Under the pieces are notes generated by a model. The model searched no databases and was not told where the DNA came from. It saw only the letters and a list, made by a program, of their open reading frames with translations. Positions 60,876 to 64,000 of a stretch of 64,000 bases of DNA are shown here, piece by piece. Within the stretch, counting starts at the first letter, position 1. Each line of letters opens with the position of its first letter. The translations under genes were made by a program, and so were the position numbers. This stretch comes from Arthrobacter mobilis (GTDB taxonomy: Bacteria > Actinomycetota > Actinomycetes > Actinomycetales > Micrococcaceae): the NCBI RefSeq assembly GCF_012395835.1, contig NZ_JAAZSQ010000014.1, positions 1 to 64,000 of the forward strand. The letters run 5' to 3'.

Positions 60876-61358
60876 ATGGACGAGGATCCGCAGCTGCGCA
60901 GGGAACTGTCGGAACGCATCGAACGGCGCCGGGCAAGCATCGGCGCCTACCTGCGCGAGGTCCGGCCCCGGCAGAACCGGCTGAGCACCCTGAGCGTGGT
61001 CGGCAGTTCCGTGGTGGCGGCCCTGACCGCCGGACCGGGGCTGGGCCAGGAAGGCTTTACCGACACCGTGGCCGGGCTGCTGTCGCTGCAGGACAGCTCG
61101 CTGGTCTGGCAGGTGCTCTGCCTGCTGGCCACCATCCTGTCCGTGGCGGTGGCCCTGGCCACCCACCTGGCCACGAACAAGGGCAAGGCCGACCAGATCA
61201 GCGCCGCCGAAACCAGCAGCGCCGAACTCGAGGGGCTGCAGACCGCCCTGACCTTCGGCAACCTGCCGCTGGGGGAAGCGGTGCGGCTGTACCAGCAGTA
61301 CTCGGTCAAGGCGGCGTTCGTGCAGGACCTGCCGGGGGAGGCAGCCGGACGGGCTTAG
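60876..61358 (+). CDS. Hypothetical membrane protein, 160 aa
   Basis: A 160-residue protein: a charged helix (LRRELSERIERRRASIGAYL), two hydrophobic helices (LSVVGSSVVAALTAG and VWQVLCLLATILSVAVALAT), then a cytosolic part ending in LYQQYSVKAAFV. I recognise no family; the layout recalls small helical membrane proteins. ATG 60876 has GGGAG 7 nt upstream; 60870 is an alternative. The TAGCAT -10 of the next gene overlaps its stop codon. Confidence 0.75.
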   Translation: MDEDPQLRRELSERIERRRASIGAYLREVRPRQNRLSTLSVVGSSVVAALTAGPGLGQEGFTDTVAGLLSLQDSSLVWQVLCLLATILSVAVALATHLATNKGKADQISAAETSSAELEGLQTALTFGNLPLGEAVRLYQQYSVKAAFVQDLPGEAAGRA

Positions 61359-61368
61359 CATCGTAAGG

Positions 61369-62595
61369 GTGACGACGGCCGAGAAGCAGCCCTGGCAGGG
61401 CCACCCCAAGGGCAGCAAGGCCTACCGGAACCTGCTGCTGGCCCTGCTTTTTGGCGGCCTGGCCACCTTCGCCCAGCTGTACTCGGTGCAGGCGGTGCTG
61501 CCCGGGATCGCCCGGGACTTCGGGGTCAGCGCCGCCGACGCCGCCCTAAGCGTGTCCGCGGCAACCCTGGGCCTGGCGCTCGCAGTCATTCCCTGGTCCT
61601 GGGTGGCCGACCGGGCAGGCCGCAAACGCGCGATGACCTGGGCGATCGCTGCCGCCGTCGCCTTCGGCCTGCTGCTGCCGCTGGCTCCGGGGTTCGGTTC
61701 GATGCTGGCGGTGCGCTTTGCCGAGGGCGCGGCCCTGGGCGGGATCCCCGGCATCGCCCTGGTGTACCTGAACGAGGAGGTGCAGAAGCTGCACGCGGCG
61801 GTCGCGGCCGGCACCTACGTGGCCGGGACCACCATCGGCGGACTCGCCGGGCGCCTGGTCGCCGGCCCTGTGGCGGGGGTGCTGGACTGGCGTGCCGGGG
61901 TGCTGGCCGTGAGCATGGCCGCGGCCGCGGCGGCCGCCCTGTTCGTCTGGCTGGCCCCGGCACCGCGCGGGTTCCGCCCGGTGGCGCGCGGGCAGGGGCC
62001 GGGCCTGGCTGCGCTGCTTCTGGCGAACCTGCGCCCGCCGCGGCTGCTGGGCCTGTACGCCCAGGGGTTCCTGCTGATGGGCGGCTTCGTGGCCGTCTAC
62101 AACTACCTCGGGTTCCGGCTCGAAGCCCCGCCGTTCTCCCTGCCGGCCTCCCTGGTCAGCCTGCTCTTCCTGGCCTACCTGGCCGGTACGGTGTCCTCGC
62201 GCCTGGGCGGCGGGCTCACCGTCCGGTTCGGCCGGCTGCCGGTGCTGCTGGCCTCGCTGCCGGTGATCCTGGCCGGGCTGGCCGCCACGCTGGCGCCGGC
62301 GCTGCCGGTGGTCCTGGCCGGGCTGGTGGTGTTCACCGCCGGGTTCTTTGCCGCCCACTCGGTCGCCTCAGGCTGGACCCCGCGGCTGGCCGAGCAGGGC
62401 CGGGCGCAGGCCTCGAGCCTGTACAACTTCTTCTACTACGCCGGCTCGAGCCTGCTCGGCTGGGCCGGCGGGTTGTTCTTCGGCGCGGCCGGCTGGCCCG
62501 GCGTGGCGCTCTTTGCGGGCGCACTGGCCCTGCTGGCCGGGACGACGGCGGTGCTCACCCTGCGCGGGGCGCCCGGCGAGGGTGCCGGCCGCTGA
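61369..62595 (+). CDS. MFS transporter
   Basis: A 408-residue, 12-helix MFS protein resembling the YnfM-like group: LFGGLATFAQLYSVQAVLPG, the loop DRAGRKRAMTWAIAA, RFAEGAALGGIPGIALVYLN, and GGFVAVYNYLGFRLEAPPF in the second half. The GTG at 61369 lies 7 nt after TAGCAT (61356-61361), a clear leaderless candidate. The gene ends 1 nt from the convergent hydrolase gene. Confidence 0.92.
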   Translation: MTTAEKQPWQGHPKGSKAYRNLLLALLFGGLATFAQLYSVQAVLPGIARDFGVSAADAALSVSAATLGLALAVIPWSWVADRAGRKRAMTWAIAAAVAFGLLLPLAPGFGSMLAVRFAEGAALGGIPGIALVYLNEEVQKLHAAVAAGTYVAGTTIGGLAGRLVAGPVAGVLDWRAGVLAVSMAAAAAAALFVWLAPAPRGFRPVARGQGPGLAALLLANLRPPRLLGLYAQGFLLMGGFVAVYNYLGFRLEAPPFSLPASLVSLLFLAYLAGTVSSRLGGGLTVRFGRLPVLLASLPVILAGLAATLAPALPVVLAGLVVFTAGFFAAHSVASGWTPRLAEQGRAQASSLYNFFYYAGSSLLGWAGGLFFGAAGWPGVALFAGALALLAGTTAVLTLRGAPGEGAGR

Positions 62596-62596
62596 C

Positions 62597-63427
62597 TCAC
62601 CGGCCGCGGGGCACCGGGCGGGCCTGCCGCCTGGAGAGCCCGTCGATGAATTCCAGCACGGCCGGGTGCGCCGGGTTGATCAGATGGCCCCCGTCCACCA
62701 GCACGGCCTCGCTCCGGGGCAGGGCCTCGGTGAGCCGGGCGGTCACCCGCCGGAGGGCTTCCGGCGAGTCCCGGGCGGAGACGACCAGGGCCGGCTGGCC
62801 GATCCCTGCCAATTCCTCCCCGGTCAGGGCGGACGCCTCGGCGCTGAGGTCCAGGCCCCGGCCCCTGATCTCGGCCAGGACCGCCGGGCTGGTGTCGTCG
62901 AGCATGGTCTTGACCACCTCGGGGAAGGTGGCCCACTCCCGGTCCCCGAGCACCTCGCGCAGCACGGTTTCCGCCGCCGACCCGGGATCCTCCTCCGCCG
63001 CCTGCAGCACCCGCTGCCGCAGTTCGCCGGCCCACGCCGCGGCCTCGGGATCCAGACTGAACACCGCCGGCTCGAGCAGCACCAGCGCCCGGACCTTGTC
63101 CGGGAAGCGGCGGGCCAGTTCCAGGGCGACCAGGCCGCCGGTACTGCGGCCGATGACCACCGCGGGCACTGCCGCGAGCGCGTCCAGCAGTGCGGCGGCG
63201 TCCGCGACATGCTCGGCCAGGTCCACGGCGGTGAACGGTTTGGGACGGGAACTGCGGTAGAAGCCCCGGCGGTCGTAGGTGATGCACCTGCCGTGCCCGG
63301 CCAGCTCCCCGGCGGCCTCCGCCCACAGCAGGGCCGAGCTCGGGGTGCCGTGGATGCCGAGGATGGCATCGCCTTCGCCGAGTTCCTCGTAGTACAGCTC
63401 GATGCCGTTTACGTGCACAGTGGGCAT
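62597..63427 (-). CDS. Alpha/beta-hydrolase fold protein
   Basis: A 276-residue hydrolase: VHVNGIELYYEELGEGDAIL, the oxyanion HGTPSSALLW, the nucleophile Ser in VVIGRSTGGLVALELARR (GxSxG), the Asp in VVSARDSPEALRR, and the catalytic His in VDGGHLINPAHPAV. The substrate is unknown. The ATG at 63427 is 6 nt after TACCCT on the minus strand. An in-frame extension to 63634 runs over the divergent transporter and is rejected. Confidence 0.93.
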   Translation of the reverse strand: MPTVHVNGIELYYEELGEGDAILGIHGTPSSALLWAEAAGELAGHGRCITYDRRGFYRSSRPKPFTAVDLAEHVADAAALLDALAAVPAVVIGRSTGGLVALELARRFPDKVRALVLLEPAVFSLDPEAAAWAGELRQRVLQAAEEDPGSAAETVLREVLGDREWATFPEVVKTMLDDTSPAVLAEIRGRGLDLSAEASALTGEELAGIGQPALVVSARDSPEALRRVTARLTEALPRSEAVLVDGGHLINPAHPAVLEFIDGLSRRQARPVPRGR

Positions 63428-63496
63428 GGGGTCAGGGTAGGACTCTTCGGCGGCGCCGTACAGGCCGCGGCGCGGCGGGGGCCTATGCTGGCAGAC

Positions 63497-64000
63497 GTGG
63501 AAGCTGAACGCACCCTGCCGGCCGCGCCTGCCCGGGGCCTGAACCGGCGCATCCTGGCCCTGGCCGTGCCGGCCTTCGGCGCGCTCATTGCCGAGCCGCT
63601 GTTCCTGCTGGCGGATTCGGCCATCGTCGGGCACCTGGGCGTGGCGCAGCTGGCCGGCGTCGGGCTGGCCGCCACCGTGGTGCAGACCGCCGTCGGGCTG
63701 ATGGTCTTCCTGGCCTACTCCACGACCCCGGCCGTGGCCCGGCTGCTGGGGGCCGGGCGGATGCCCGAGGCCCTGGCCGCCGGCCGGGACGGCATCTGGC
63801 TGGCCGTGCTGATCGGCGTGGTGCTCTCGGTGGCGGGCTGGATCTGGGCCCCGCAGCTGACGGCCGCCATGGGCGCGGCCGGCCAGGTCCAGGGGTTCGC
63901 GGTGGACTACCTGCGCTGGTCCATGCCCGGACTGACGGCGATGCTGCTGGTGCTCGCGGCCACCGGCGTGCTGCGCGGGCTGCAGGACACCCGCACGCCG
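63497..64000 (+). CDS. MATE-family transporter (DinF type), cut by the window end
   Basis: The first 168 residues of a MATE transporter: LALAVPAFGALIAEPLFLLA, DSAIVGHLGVAQLAGVGLAA, VFLAYSTTPAVARLLGAG, then AATGVLRGLQDTRTP typical of DinF-like proteins. The frame runs open past the window end. The GTG lies 7 nt after TATGCT (63484-63489), suggesting a leaderless start. Divergent from the hydrolase. Confidence 0.88.
   Translation, partial: MEAERTLPAAPARGLNRRILALAVPAFGALIAEPLFLLADSAIVGHLGVAQLAGVGLAATVVQTAVGLMVFLAYSTTPAVARLLGAGRMPEALAAGRDGIWLAVLIGVVLSVAGWIWAPQLTAAMGAAGQVQGFAVDYLRWSMPGLTAMLLVLAATGVLRGLQDTRTP

Overview
This is a high-GC chromosomal segment from an actinobacterium, most likely a Micrococcaceae/Arthrobacter-type organism. 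The clues are the rpsF-ssb-rpsR-rplI block beside dnaB, an actinobacterial Ino1, a secreted resuscitation-promoting factor with LysM, a LysG/LysE pair, and many genes whose start codon lies 6-8 nt after a TANNNT -10 box, which suggests leaderless mRNAs. I see no tRNA, rRNA, CRISPR array or complete insertion sequence.

Layout. 1-3.7 kb: a MerR-controlled divergent pair, an acyltransferase and inositol-phosphate synthase. 4.0-10.8 kb: a tightly packed minus-strand surface-glycan operon. Its first gene is one open reading frame joining a CMP-nonulosonate synthetase, a KdsC-like HAD phosphatase and a NeuB-type synthase. Downstream lie a GT2 glycosyltransferase, a polysialyltransferase-like protein and two further glycosyltransferase-like proteins. 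11-23 kb: GT87, an FAD oxidoreductase, FAH, a TetR/MFS/amidohydrolase unit with a perfect operator palindrome, a large LuxR-type ATPase regulator and an MFS. 23-30 kb: a non-canonical pyruvate-kinase-like protein, a YtxH-like protein, and an ABC exporter with a two-component system. 31.7-39.5 kb: the ribosomal/SSB operon, a membrane-tethered protein with an L7/L12-like helix, a dense cluster of DnaA-box-like 9-mers, and dnaB carrying two inteins, one of them a class 3 (WCT) mini-intein. 39.5-43.1 kb: a decayed strip with remnants of an M24 peptidase and of a duplicated LysR gene around a live LysR, a small membrane protein and an SMR pump. 43-55 kb: a secreted repeat protein, formaldehyde dehydrogenase, a flavin reductase fused to an IclR-type effector domain, a multicopper oxidase, an LLM oxidoreductase, pirin, an AhpD-like protein and lysG/lysE. 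56-64 kb: rpf with a structured leader, LOG, a beta-propeller fused to MoaD/ThiS, three transporters and a hydrolase.

How genes work together. The nonulosonate operon could carry a sugar phosphate through condensation, dephosphorylation and CMP activation on one polypeptide, and then polymerise it on the cell surface. This would fit the teichulosonic acids known from actinobacterial walls. The DnaA-box cluster between the L7/L12-like protein and dnaB is the most origin-like DNA in the window and suggests DnaA control of helicase expression or DnaA titration. The most unusual items are the triple fusion, the DnaA-box cluster, the propeller-MoaD fusion, the dual-intein dnaB and the atypical pyruvate kinase.
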